Shown here piece after piece: positions 21,721 through 29,665 of a stretch of DNA of 54,858 bases. The position numbers were made by a program, and so were the translations under genes. Source of the stretch: CAYHWW01 sp964360145 (GTDB lineage Bacteria; Bdellovibrionota; UBA1018; CAYHWW01). Every line of letters begins with the position of its first letter. The first letter of the stretch is position 1. A model generated the notes under the pieces. That model searched no databases and was not told the origin of the DNA. It was given only the letters and a program-made list of their open reading frames with translations. The stretch lies in NCBI GenBank assembly GCA_964360145.1, contig CAYHWW010000004.1:1-54858 (forward strand), given 5' to 3'.

Positions 21721-23209
21721 TTTTATTCATGGCAAAGAAGCACATCTTCAGCAGCAGCCAACCATGCTTCCAGCGGCTAATGTTGGTTTCACCATACACA
21801 CGCTCTTTGTAGCGGATGGGCACTTCCGCAATCTCAAGATCGAGCTTGGAGGCGCCGAAAATGAGATCAAAATCACCAAACGGGTCAAAGTCGCCAAAGT
21901 AGGATCGCCCCGTGGCGATGCGCTCATAGTTAGCTTTACTCAAAACCTTGGTACCGCACAGCGTGTCCTTGAAGCGCTGGCCCAGGAGCCACGTAAAAGC
22001 ACGGCTAAAGAACTTGTTACCCATGAGATTGATGGGCCTCATGGCCTCTTTTTCCATCTTATAGACCAAGCGACAACCGTTGATGAATTCACCGTGGCCA
22101 TCGGCCCATGCATCAATGAATTTCTCCAGATCCTCGGGGGGCACCGTGAGGTCGGCATCGAGAATCATGAGCAAGTCGCCCGTTGCCTTGGAGAAGCCCG
22201 TGCGCACGGCATCGCCTTTGCCCTTGCCGGGTTGCTTATAGGCCACCACTTCGCCGGGTTTTGGCACCGATGGATCCTTCATGCAGCGCTGGATCTCATC
22301 CCAAGTATCATCCGTGGAGTTACCCTCAACGAAAATGATCTCGTAAGTCTCTGTGCGCCGAACAGCCGCGGCGGACAGGCGGCGGAGGGCGGGCTCCACA
22401 TTGCCCTTCTCATTACGGGCAGGGATGAGCACGCTCACCTTCAGCCCTCGGCGGTCCACGGTTGCAGGCACTCGTGCGATGACGAAATGAGTGCAGCCCA
22501 TCCAGTTGAAGAAGGGCAATGGCATCAGATAACGATTGGCCAGGGCGCTTATGGGGCCCAGGTTGACGGGCAGCAGGCAACGATAGCCTTGCTTCAATAC
22601 CCGATAGCCTGAGATGGAAAAAAGATTGGCCACGTCATCAGCGGAGAGCCAGTTCAATTCAGGTTGTGGCATTTTGAGGCGCAGGGCCTGGGCGGCGCGA
22701 AACAGGGGAGCCCACATAAAGTTGTAGTAACTCGCGATGATGCGCGTGTGGGGACGACAGAGGGGCTTTAAATAAGCCAATGCCTTTTGAATGTCGGGCC
22801 AGAACCCCACCGTATTCACGAGCAAAATGTAATCAATGCCATTGGGGTAAGCATTCAGCACTTCGGGGGGGAGGGGACGCATACCATCCCAGGCGGCAAA
22901 CTTTAGAGCGGGGTAGCGGCGTCGTGCCTCCGCGCAGGCCTCTTCAGAAAGGTCGAGACCCATGCCCTGACTTGGTTTACAGGCCTCCAGCACGGCACCG
23001 ACGCCAAAACCAAGTTCCAACACCGTGGATTGGGCTGCCACATGAAAGGCAAAAAATCTTTTGAGATCTTTGTAATAGGTGCCGCTCTTTTGAATCCAAT
23101 GATGGCGCTGGGCGCCCATGGCCCTCAGACTCTGCAAGAGGGCCTGCTCGTCCCGTGCCAGAGGACTGGGCGTTAAATCAACAGAGCGCTGCAAGCGAAG
23201 ATCCATCAT
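21704..23209 (-). CDS. Fusion of SAM methyltransferase and GT2 glycosyltransferase
   Basis: 501 residues. About 50-200 is a class I methyltransferase (V-L-E-L-G-F-G-V-G-A glycine-rich motif I near 58-67, then an acidic G-L-D-L-S-E). From about 252 it is a GT2 domain with V-L-I-P-A-R-N-E, E-G-N-S-T-D-D-T-W and D-A-D-L-T-V-P-P, ending in Y-K-E-R-x-Y-G-x-T-N-I as in DPM1-like enzymes. Such a protein could methylate and extend or lipid-link the same sugar. It is divergent, with 22 bp between, from another methyltransferase gene. No membrane segment is obvious. Confidence 0.85.
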   Translation of the reverse strand: MMDLRLQRSVDLTPSPLARDEQALLQSLRAMGAQRHHWIQKSGTYYKDLKRFFAFHVAAQSTVLELGFGVGAVLEACKPSQGMGLDLSEEACAEARRRYPALKFAAWDGMRPLPPEVLNAYPNGIDYILLVNTVGFWPDIQKALAYLKPLCRPHTRIIASYYNFMWAPLFRAAQALRLKMPQPELNWLSADDVANLFSISGYRVLKQGYRCLLPVNLGPISALANRYLMPLPFFNWMGCTHFVIARVPATVDRRGLKVSVLIPARNEKGNVEPALRRLSAAAVRRTETYEIIFVEGNSTDDTWDEIQRCMKDPSVPKPGEVVAYKQPGKGKGDAVRTGFSKATGDLLMILDADLTVPPEDLEKFIDAWADGHGEFINGCRLVYKMEKEAMRPINLMGNKFFSRAFTWLLGQRFKDTLCGTKVLSKANYERIATGRSYFGDFDPFGDFDLIFGASKLDLEIAEVPIRYKERVYGETNISRWKHGWLLLKMCFFAMNKIKFVP

Positions 23210-23231
23210 TTAGAACCAACCACATCTTGGA

Positions 23232-24017
23232 ATGAATGACAAAATCAATGTACAACGTAGGTCTATGTCTTCCGTGGACGCCACCATCCTCGATGCGCCA
23301 GAGCGGGTCCAGCAAATCCGGGCCCTCATCAACCGCAAACCATTTTTGCGGCGGCTGTATCTGGAATCCTATCTTAAATTCCAGAAAGTAGTTGAGCGCT
23401 GCCCCGAGGCTGGGCTCGTGCTTGAATTGGGTTCAGGGGGCGGCTTTCTGAAAGAAGTGATGCCCGAAGTGATCACTTCCGACACCTTGCCCTACCGGGG
23501 GGTGGATCGCGTGGTGGACGCCACCCGCATGCCCTTCAAGGATCGGGAGCTCAAGGCCGTCTTCATGCTGAATGTGTTCCATCACATCCCTGATGTCGCG
23601 GCGTTTTTTCGGGAGCTGGAACGCTGCCTTGCCCCTGGCGGACGTGTCCTCATCGTTGATCAACATCGCGGCTGGATCAGCGAACCCATCCTGCGCCACG
23701 CCCATCACGAACCGTACCGCCCTGAAGCCTCCGAGTGGCGCTTTGAAACCACCGGGCCGCTCTCGGGAGCCAATGGCGCCCTGGCCTGGGTGGTGTTTAC
23801 CCGTGATCGGCAACGCTTTGAGCGCGAATTCCCAGGGCTCCAGATCGCCTATCGCAAACCACACACGCCGTTGCGGTACTGGCTCTCCGGGGGGCTCAAA
23901 GAATGGTCATTGGCCCCATCCTGGGCCTTCGCTCCACTCACCGTGGTTGACCAAGCGCTCAGCGGAGCGGTCCCCCAACTCAGTAGCTTCATCGACATCG
24001 AGCTCGTGCGAATTTAA
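23232..24017 (+). CDS. Class I SAM-dependent methyltransferase (type 11)
   Basis: Residues about 55-155 form a Rossmann methyltransferase with motif I L-V-L-E-L-G-S-G-G-G-F and a M-L-N-V-F-H-H-I-P post-motif typical of Methyltransf_11. The substrate is unknown; its place beside glycan genes suggests a sugar or lipid intermediate. M12 is an alternative start. It overlaps the convergent DksA-like gene by four bases. Confidence 0.85.
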   Translation: MNDKINVQRRSMSSVDATILDAPERVQQIRALINRKPFLRRLYLESYLKFQKVVERCPEAGLVLELGSGGGFLKEVMPEVITSDTLPYRGVDRVVDATRMPFKDRELKAVFMLNVFHHIPDVAAFFRELERCLAPGGRVLIVDQHRGWISEPILRHAHHEPYRPEASEWRFETTGPLSGANGALAWVVFTRDRQRFEREFPGLQIAYRKPHTPLRYWLSGGLKEWSLAPSWAFAPLTVVDQALSGAVPQLSSFIDIELVRI

Positions 24018-24532
24018 AACGCAGCCGCGGGCCTGCGGGCCATGCTGGTGGACGGAGCGCGACGCTCACGCATTTCTTGGCAGGGCAGGCAGAGTGTTGC
24101 GTCGGGCTTCGCACGCAAACGGTTCATGGGGATGGGCTCTTCGCAAGACTCACATTCACCGAAGGCACCGGAATCCATGCGGGAGAGGGCCTGATCAATG
24201 TGCCTCAACTCATCGCTGACATGCACGTTCATGCTCTCGCGCTTCAACCACTGTTCTTCTTCTTCAGAGCGATCCACGAGATCGCCGGGCTCACCACGGG
24301 ATGTGGCGCCGTGCTCTTCCATGGAGTGTTGATAGTTGAGGATTTGCTCACGGCGGTGCAGCAACTCGCGCTTCATGCGCTCCATGGACGCCGCGCCGCG
24401 AATGGGAGCAGCTTCAGCGATGGTCTTCGCTACTCTCACCTGGGACTTGAGGGGCTTGGCAGACTTCGAGACAGCGGGTTTTTTGCCCCGACTGACCGGC
24501 TTTTTGGTGTGTTTCTTCGCTAGTGTTGCCAT
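24014..24532 (-). CDS. DksA/TraR-family zinc finger protein
   Basis: The C-terminal C-E-S-C ... C-L-P-C zinc finger and the preceding coiled coil with E-E-E-Q-W-L-K and R-I/M-D-S-G-A-F-G-E-C are the DksA/TraR signature. The family binds the RNA polymerase secondary channel and modulates stringent-response promoters. The start is ATG 24532, preceded by GGGAGG; the longer frame to 24697 reads through non-coding sequence. The lysine- and alanine-rich N-terminus (residues 1-50) is an unusual basic extension. Confidence 0.9.
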   Translation of the reverse strand: MATLAKKHTKKPVSRGKKPAVSKSAKPLKSQVRVAKTIAEAAPIRGAASMERMKRELLHRREQILNYQHSMEEHGATSRGEPGDLVDRSEEEEQWLKRESMNVHVSDELRHIDQALSRMDSGAFGECESCEEPIPMNRLRAKPDATLCLPCQEMRERRAPSTSMARRPAAAF

Positions 24533-24667
24533 GTGCTTCCCTCCCAGAAATGAAGACCTGTAGCAATGTGGTATCCGCAGGGTGATTGTCAAGGAATGGA
24601 AGGCATATGAATAGTGGTGTTGATGCCTCAAGAAATGTAAAGTTAGAGGCATAGGGGGAGCATACTC

Positions 24668-25141
24668 ATGGAAAAAAACCTCATCATCCACCTGCAAAGC
24701 ACCTATTTATTTCACGGGTTGAAGGAGCAGCAGCTGGAAACGCTCTTTGAGGGCGCCACTGTACGTGAATTCGCCCCCGGCGCGATTATCTGCAAAGAGT
24801 TCGCCGCGGCTGACTCGCTCTTCGTGGTCATCTCTGGGGGGGCTGCGGTGCAAAAGCGCGACCCCGTAAAGGGTGACATAAGGCTGCTGCGCACCGCCGG
24901 AGAGGGGAGCGTCCTGGGGGAAATCGCCTTTCTGTGCGAACCAAAAGAACGCAGCGCGGAAATCGCCGCTGCCGGCCCCGCTGAAATCGTCGAGCTCAAG
25001 TACGAACAGATGCAGGCCGCATTCAAGAAAGATCCCCGAATCGAAACGGCTATCTACCGCTCCTGGGCCGTAAACCTCGCGGAGAGAGTCAAAGAACTCA
25101 GTGACGCGATGTATGTTTTCGCGAAAAATCGACGAGGGTAA
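24668..25141 (+). CDS. Cyclic nucleotide-binding domain protein without DNA-binding domain
   Basis: 157 residues forming one CNBD: beta barrel with F-A-P-G-A-I-I and S-L-F-V-V-I-S-G-G, then the phosphate-binding cassette G-E-G-S-V-L-G-E-I-A-F-L (about 76-87), then a C-terminal helix. No helix-turn-helix follows, so it is not a classical Crp. A GGGGGAG ribosome-binding site precedes the ATG. The ligand cannot be named; the canonical cAMP-contact R-S/T pair appears only loosely as R-S. Confidence 0.85.
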   Translation: MEKNLIIHLQSTYLFHGLKEQQLETLFEGATVREFAPGAIICKEFAAADSLFVVISGGAAVQKRDPVKGDIRLLRTAGEGSVLGEIAFLCEPKERSAEIAAAGPAEIVELKYEQMQAAFKKDPRIETAIYRSWAVNLAERVKELSDAMYVFAKNRRG

Positions 25142-25329
25142 GGGGCTGTTTCCACAGGGGTAGTGCCAAGCTCACTGTTCTAAAAACAGGACAACGTCCA
25201 CGCTCAGACATATGGTCTGTTTTCTTTACCAGACAAAACTTTCGATAAATCAGGCTAAGCAACTGATATTACTAGCAACGCAATGCGGCACACTCGTTGC
25301 TAACCCATCGCTCCCAAAAGGAGTGATTT

Positions 25330-25677
25330 ATGAAAGTGGTTTCTTTTAGAGTCTTAAAAATCTTCATGGCGTACTGGACTCTGTTGATCCTGGGCCTCTG
25401 GCTGGGGACCGGCACGGGCAATGCCCAGGAGGTTTCAGATTTTTCGCCTCACAGCGACGAGGAAAAACAAGTGGGCGCTCGCCTCTTCAGGGCGTGGGGT
25501 GAGCATACCTGCTGGAGCGATACCTCCATTGGCCACCGCTGCCGAGTTGAAGATGTGAACTTCACGAGCTGTGACGAAGCCCGGCACTACCTCGAACAGC
25601 AACGCTGCTGCCATTTAACAGAGTACGGTGGCAGCAGCGTGGGCTTTGAGCTAAAGCTTTGCACCTGGTGGCATTAA
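25330..25677 (+). CDS. Small exported cysteine-rich protein
   Basis: 115 residues with a Sec signal peptide (basic start, hydrophobic 10-28, cleavage probably after the G-N-A before Q-E-V). The mature part has six cysteines over about 60 residues including a C-C pair, suggesting three disulfides in the periplasm or outside. AAAAGGAG precedes the ATG. The gap at 25142-25329 upstream is AT-richer and probably carries its promoter. It is three bases upstream of the DUF2007-like gene. Not recognised. Confidence 0.65.
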   Translation: MKVVSFRVLKIFMAYWTLLILGLWLGTGTGNAQEVSDFSPHSDEEKQVGARLFRAWGEHTCWSDTSIGHRCRVEDVNFTSCDEARHYLEQQRCCHLTEYGGSSVGFELKLCTWWH

Positions 25678-25680
25678 TTC

Positions 25681-26073
25681 ATGATTTTTAAAACCGTAGC
25701 CTCTTTTACTTCTTTGATCGAAGCCCAGATCGTGCGCTCCAAGCTCCAATCCTGCGGCCTTGATGCCCGCATCCCAGATGAGCACATCCTTTCCATGGGC
25801 CACGGTGCGAGCCTTCGCCCTGATGGCAGCATCATTGTGCAAGTCGAAGATGAGCAATGGGATGAAGCCCGCCAGATCCTGGAAGCTGACAATGCCCTTG
25901 AGAGTGATTTGGCGCTGAAAAGAGAAGGCGAGCACACCAAGGACACATTCGCCGGAGACCCCCGCCCTGGCCCTCGGAAAAATTTCTGGAAAAAGGCCGC
26001 CATCACAGCGGTGGGCATCGCCGCAATCGCAGCAGGCATTGTTGTTTTTCGTCGCCGAAACCGGAAGGACTAG
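25681..26073 (+). CDS. DUF2007-like protein with C-terminal membrane anchor
   Basis: Residues 1-70 match the pattern of DUF2007 (putative signal-transducing protein): V-A-S-F-T-S-x-x-E-A-Q-x-x-R-S-x-L-x-x-x-G-I/L, then D-G-S-I-I-V-Q-V-x-D-E-x-x-D-E-A. Residues 104-122 are one membrane helix followed by a basic tail, so it is tail-anchored in the inner membrane. Function of the family unknown. It begins immediately after the exported Cys-rich gene. Confidence 0.7.
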   Translation: MIFKTVASFTSLIEAQIVRSKLQSCGLDARIPDEHILSMGHGASLRPDGSIIVQVEDEQWDEARQILEADNALESDLALKREGEHTKDTFAGDPRPGPRKNFWKKAAITAVGIAAIAAGIVVFRRRNRKD

Positions 26074-26077
26074 CCGC

Positions 26078-27310
26078 GTGGCCACCGCCCTTAACAACGA
26101 CCAAACCCGTGCCTTAGCCGCCCTGGAGAGTGAAGAGAATGTGTTTCTCACCGGTGGCGCGGGCACCGGGAAATCCTTTTTACTCACCCACTACCTGAAT
26201 CACACGGGGGTTTCCTATCCCGTCCTTGCCAGCACCGGGGCTGCCGCCGTGCTTGTGGGCGGCCGCACCTTCCATAGTTTTTTTGGGTTGGGCATCTTAG
26301 AGGGCGGGCCGGGCAAGGCCGTGGAAAAGGCCCTCGGCAATCGCCGCGTCGTGGATCGCCTCAAGGCGGCCGATGGCGTGGTGATTGACGAGATTTCCAT
26401 GATTCCTGGGGACGCACTTGCTGCCGCCGAGTCGCTGGCCCGGAGGGCGCGGAAAAAAAACGCCCCCTGGGGGGGGTTGCGCATCATCACCGTAGGGGAC
26501 TTCGCTCAGCTGCCTCCCATCAGCCGCGGGCGCATGGGCGGCACGGACTGGGCCTTCGAGAGCCCTGCCTGGGATGCGGCACAGTTTCGCCCCGCGGTGC
26601 TGAAGAGCATCGTGCGCTCGAAGGATGAAGCATTTCTCAGGGCATTGGGTGACGTACGTGAAGGCCTTGTGACTCCAGCGGTACAAACCTTGTTGCGGCA
26701 ACGCAGCGGTTCCGTGTCGCCGGACTTCGATGGCACTTTGCTTTATGCGCGACGCGACGCCGTTGAAACCGAAAATGAGCGCCGCCTCGCCGGACTCAAG
26801 GGTGAGGAAGTGGCCTTGCCTACGCGTTATCTTGGCCCCGCGAGGTACCGCGAGCTCATTGAGAAGCATGCTCCCATACCGGGGATCTTGCGCCTCAAGA
26901 CCGGCGCCTTGGTGATGATCCGCGCCAACGACACCGACGGGCACTACGTCAACGGGTCACTGGGTCACATCGTGGATATCGATGACGACATCGTAGAGGT
27001 AGCGCTGAAGAACGGACGCACCGTGGAGCTGGAGCCCGTGACCTTCGATTACCTCAATGACGAGGGTGAAAAATCAGCCTCTGCCACCAACTTCCCCCTG
27101 TCCTTGGCCTACGCCACCACCATTCACAAAGCCCAGGGCATGACCATTGATTCTCTTTGCGTGGACTTAAGCAATCTTTGGGAACCAGGCCAGGCCTATG
27201 TCGCTCTGAGCCGCGTGCGCTCCCCGGAGGGCCTGGTGGTCACTCGCTGGGCGCCCAGCTCCATCCGCGCTGATCAACGCGTGTTGGAATTCCAGCAGGC
27301 GTTGGAATAG
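26078..27310 (+). CDS. PIF1/RecD2-like superfamily 1 helicase
   Basis: Walker A G-G-A-G-T-G-K-S near residue 21, Walker B V-I-D-E-I-S-M, motif III G-D-F-A-Q-L-P-P and the C-terminal T-I-H-K-A-Q-G-M-T with Y-V-A-L-S-R-V identify an SF1B 5'-3' DNA helicase of the PIF1 type. I start it at GTG 26078 because GGAAGGA lies at ideal distance; an in-frame TTG at 26039 would overlap the preceding gene. 410 residues: a compact core without extra domains. Likely role in replication or recombination repair. Confidence 0.9.
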   Translation: MATALNNDQTRALAALESEENVFLTGGAGTGKSFLLTHYLNHTGVSYPVLASTGAAAVLVGGRTFHSFFGLGILEGGPGKAVEKALGNRRVVDRLKAADGVVIDEISMIPGDALAAAESLARRARKKNAPWGGLRIITVGDFAQLPPISRGRMGGTDWAFESPAWDAAQFRPAVLKSIVRSKDEAFLRALGDVREGLVTPAVQTLLRQRSGSVSPDFDGTLLYARRDAVETENERRLAGLKGEEVALPTRYLGPARYRELIEKHAPIPGILRLKTGALVMIRANDTDGHYVNGSLGHIVDIDDDIVEVALKNGRTVELEPVTFDYLNDEGEKSASATNFPLSLAYATTIHKAQGMTIDSLCVDLSNLWEPGQAYVALSRVRSPEGLVVTRWAPSSIRADQRVLEFQQALE

Positions 27311-27381
27311 AAATAAGGCAAGTCGGCCACTTTGAGAAAGCAGGTCGTTGACAGTACGGACAGACTGGCTCAGAAAAAGCT

Positions 27382-28416
27382 ATGTCGCGAAATGAAGTTC
27401 GGATGCTCCCACCCCTTGATTTGCCTCTCGATCAACGCCCTATAGCGAACAATCCCGCACCCCCACCTCATAAGCCAACAGCGGCTGTACCGTCATCTCT
27501 TCTGCGTGCGTTTAGACCTGAACTAGCTGGGACAGTGCGGCAGAAAACGGAAGCGACACTAGCACAGCTTGAAGCCAAACTGGGCGCACCCTACTTTTCC
27601 ACAGACGGCTTTATCTTATTCAACTGCGACAGCTTATCGGCCCTGAAGGCCCTGGAAGATTGCCAGCTCAAGTTTGATCTCACGATCACATCTCCGCCTT
27701 ACAATATTGGAAAGGCCTATGAGTCTGTGGTGGCGGTGGACGAATATGTGCGTTGGTGCACCTCTTGGATGAGTGCCGTCCACAAAGTAACTGCTTCAAA
27801 TGGGGCTTTTTGGCTTAATCTTGGCTACCTTTCCGTTCCTTTGAAAGGAAGGGCGGTTCCAATACCTTACTTACTGTGGGACAAGACGCCGTTTTTCCTC
27901 ATCCAAGAACTCGTTTGGAATTATGGCGCCGGGGTTACGGCAAAGCACAGCTTTGCGCCCCGCAATGAAAAGTGGCTTTTCTTTGTTAAGGACGAAGGTA
28001 CATATACGTTCAATTTGGATGACGTGAGAGATCCGAACGTCAAATATCCAAATCAGAAAAAAAACGGGAAATTTCGTTGCAATCCGCTGGGCAAGAATCC
28101 TTCTGACGTTTGGCAATTTCCGAAAGTAACCACGGGCAAGGACCGCAGCTCCAAGGAAAGGACCTCACATCCCGCGCAGTTCCCACTGGGCGTGGTGGAG
28201 CGCATTGTTCGTGCCTCCTCGAACGAGGGCGGCCTTGTGCTAGACCCCTTTTCAGGTTCCGCATCCACAGGCCTGGCCGCGGCCGGAACTGGGCGCATCT
28301 ATGTCGGATTTGAAATGCGAAAGGATTACTGCCAAGAGTCCGTGGAAAGATTGAGACGGTTCCAGAAGGCTCGAAAGGACGCAGGAAGTCAGCTGTCGCT
28401 CTCCTCAATTGGTTGA
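27382..28416 (+). CDS. Type II DNA methyltransferase, beta class (predicted N4-cytosine, ScaI-like)
   Basis: Catalytic motif IV T-S-P-P-Y-N at 103-108 precedes the SAM-binding D-P-F-S-G-S-A-S-T-G at 288-297, the beta-class order; S-P-P-Y favours N4-cytosine methylation. Target recognition region about 120-250. It is convergent with, and overlaps by 28 bp, a ScaI-like endonuclease. The known M.ScaI is an N4-C methylase of AGTACT, so that target is a reasonable guess, not seen in the sequence. Base composition is lower in GC than the genes to the left. Confidence 0.9.
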   Translation: MSRNEVRMLPPLDLPLDQRPIANNPAPPPHKPTAAVPSSLLRAFRPELAGTVRQKTEATLAQLEAKLGAPYFSTDGFILFNCDSLSALKALEDCQLKFDLTITSPPYNIGKAYESVVAVDEYVRWCTSWMSAVHKVTASNGAFWLNLGYLSVPLKGRAVPIPYLLWDKTPFFLIQELVWNYGAGVTAKHSFAPRNEKWLFFVKDEGTYTFNLDDVRDPNVKYPNQKKNGKFRCNPLGKNPSDVWQFPKVTTGKDRSSKERTSHPAQFPLGVVERIVRASSNEGGLVLDPFSGSASTGLAAAGTGRIYVGFEMRKDYCQESVERLRRFQKARKDAGSQLSLSSIG

Positions 28417-29033
28417 GTGAGCGAATAAATCTTGATGAACTTTCCCGCATAAGCGGCTGGGCTCACCCTTGATTGCTGACCTGTTGGAGACTTCTGCGCA
28501 ATCCAGTCTGTGTGATCCAACCAACCAAATCGAACTTGAATGAGGCGCGGCGTGCGGCCAGAATCACTGAATTTTTCAAAGTTGATGGCTAAATAATAAC
28601 CAGACTTTCCCTTCTTCCGATGCTCGGTCTCGCCCACTGGAGACTGGCCGTAGCTCCTGTTGCCGAATATCTGGGATGAGTGCGAAGAGGTCTTGATCTC
28701 GACCGAGTAGTTCGGATCGAACAGGCAAACCAAGTCTTTGTCATTTTTGCTCCGCTGGCGGCACCACATCTTCGGATAGCGATCCCGAAAAATGAGCGGA
28801 ATGAGTTCGTGCAGAAAGTTTCCCATGATCTGAGGAGAAGGCTGAATTTCGATTCCAAGACGATATTTCTGCGCTCCTATGCGGGTCTCAAAAACATCAT
28901 CCCATGCAGTCCGCGCTACGTCTGCGAGTTCGGAGGTAAGCGGATGTTCCCTGAGCAGTCTCTTTGTAACCGCTAACCACTGGTCTTCGGGAAGACCTGC
29001 ATAGGGGCTCTCGCCGTGCTTCTGTTTACCCAC
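28389..29033 (-). CDS. ScaI-family type II restriction endonuclease
   Basis: 214 residues resembling the ScaI family from memory: S-P-Y-A-G-L-P near the start, then Q-I-M-G-N-F-L-H-E-L-I-P-L and a PD-(D/E)XK core with D100/D106 and E112-I-K114 followed by T-S-S-H and I-F-G-N-R-S-Y-G-Q. It would cut unmethylated AGTACT if the family assignment holds. It starts at GTG 29033, sharing one base with the stop of the upstream controller gene (TAGTG), so the two are translated in series. Confidence 0.85.
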   Translation of the reverse strand: MGKQKHGESPYAGLPEDQWLAVTKRLLREHPLTSELADVARTAWDDVFETRIGAQKYRLGIEIQPSPQIMGNFLHELIPLIFRDRYPKMWCRQRSKNDKDLVCLFDPNYSVEIKTSSHSSQIFGNRSYGQSPVGETEHRKKGKSGYYLAINFEKFSDSGRTPRLIQVRFGWLDHTDWIAQKSPTGQQSRVSPAAYAGKFIKIYSLTQPIEESDS

Positions 29034-29251
29034 TATTCGATTTTCTCAAATAGCTTTGACGGAGATACGCGGAGCGCTCGCGCAAGTCGGAGAATATTGA
29101 GTATCCCTACGTTTCTCTCACCGCGCTCAATTCCCCCGATGTAGGTCCTGTGAAGTCCCGCCAGGTCACCAAGCGCCTCCTGAGACAGTCCTGTCTTTAT
29201 CCTCAGGCTACGAATACGGCGCGCAAACTGCGCAAGTTCATTACGACCCAT
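29033..29251 (-). CDS. Controller (C) protein of restriction-modification system, XRE-type HTH
   Basis: 72 residues, a single helix-turn-helix (about 22-45: L-S-Q-E-A-L-G-D-L-A-G-L-H-R-T-Y-I), the typical size and sequence of C proteins that activate their own and the endonuclease gene after a delay. A C-box lies 31-48 bp upstream of its start. It is coupled to the endonuclease gene by a one-base overlap. Confidence 0.9.
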   Translation of the reverse strand: MGRNELAQFARRIRSLRIKTGLSQEALGDLAGLHRTYIGGIERGERNVGILNILRLARALRVSPSKLFEKIE

Positions 29252-29281
29252 GGCGTTGATATTTAGCTGCTGATGACGATC

Positions 29282-29299
29282 GGTCTACAGACTATAAGT
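29282..29299 (-). promoter_or_regulatory. C-box operator of the R-M controller gene
   Basis: Read on the minus strand, ACTTATAGTC is followed by TGT and AGACC, matching the GACT/AGTC-type half-sites bound by C proteins of PvuII/Esp1396I type. It lies directly upstream of the C gene and is expected to mediate autoactivation and, at high C levels, repression. Confidence 0.6.
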
Positions 29300-29441
29300 A
29301 TCGTTGATCGAAAGGCGTGTGAGCTCTAGTGGCTGAAGAATCTCGATGTTACCGCTACTTAGTCAGGCTGGCAGCAGTGCGGTAGCCAACTGGCCATACA
29401 TTCGGACTCACTATCTCCAATCTCGGTCCTTGCGGCTTTAA

Positions 29442-29665
29442 ATGAGGATCGGGGCTGGAATGCCGATCAAAGACAGCGACAAACCTCACATCGGAATGGT
29501 CCTCTTTGCTCCCAAGAAGCCAAGAGATCTCTACTGCAAACGCTTCCTTCACTCCGACGAGTTGCCCTACTTTGTGCCAGGGAATCGGAAGGTAATGCTC
29601 GACTTCGGTTCAAGCAAAGTCGCACCGGCCATTTGCTATGAGTCCTTGCTGCCTGAGCACGCTGA
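29442..29665 (+). pseudogene. Carbon-nitrogen hydrolase (nitrilase) fragment
   Basis: About 74 codons match the middle of a carbon-nitrogen hydrolase: I-G-x-G-M-P, then R-F-L-H-S-D-E-L-P-Y-F-V-P-G and the catalytic-Cys region A-P-A-I-C-Y-E-S-L-L-P-E-H-A. The N-terminal part (with the catalytic Glu) and everything after the Cys region are missing; the reading frame then runs into the antisense of the acyltransferase gene. Inferred to be a relic truncated at both ends. Confidence 0.65.

Noticed and set aside
21677..22612. 311-codon open frame on the plus strand
   Set aside because: Antisense to the methyltransferase-GT2 fusion, whose catalytic motifs are intact.
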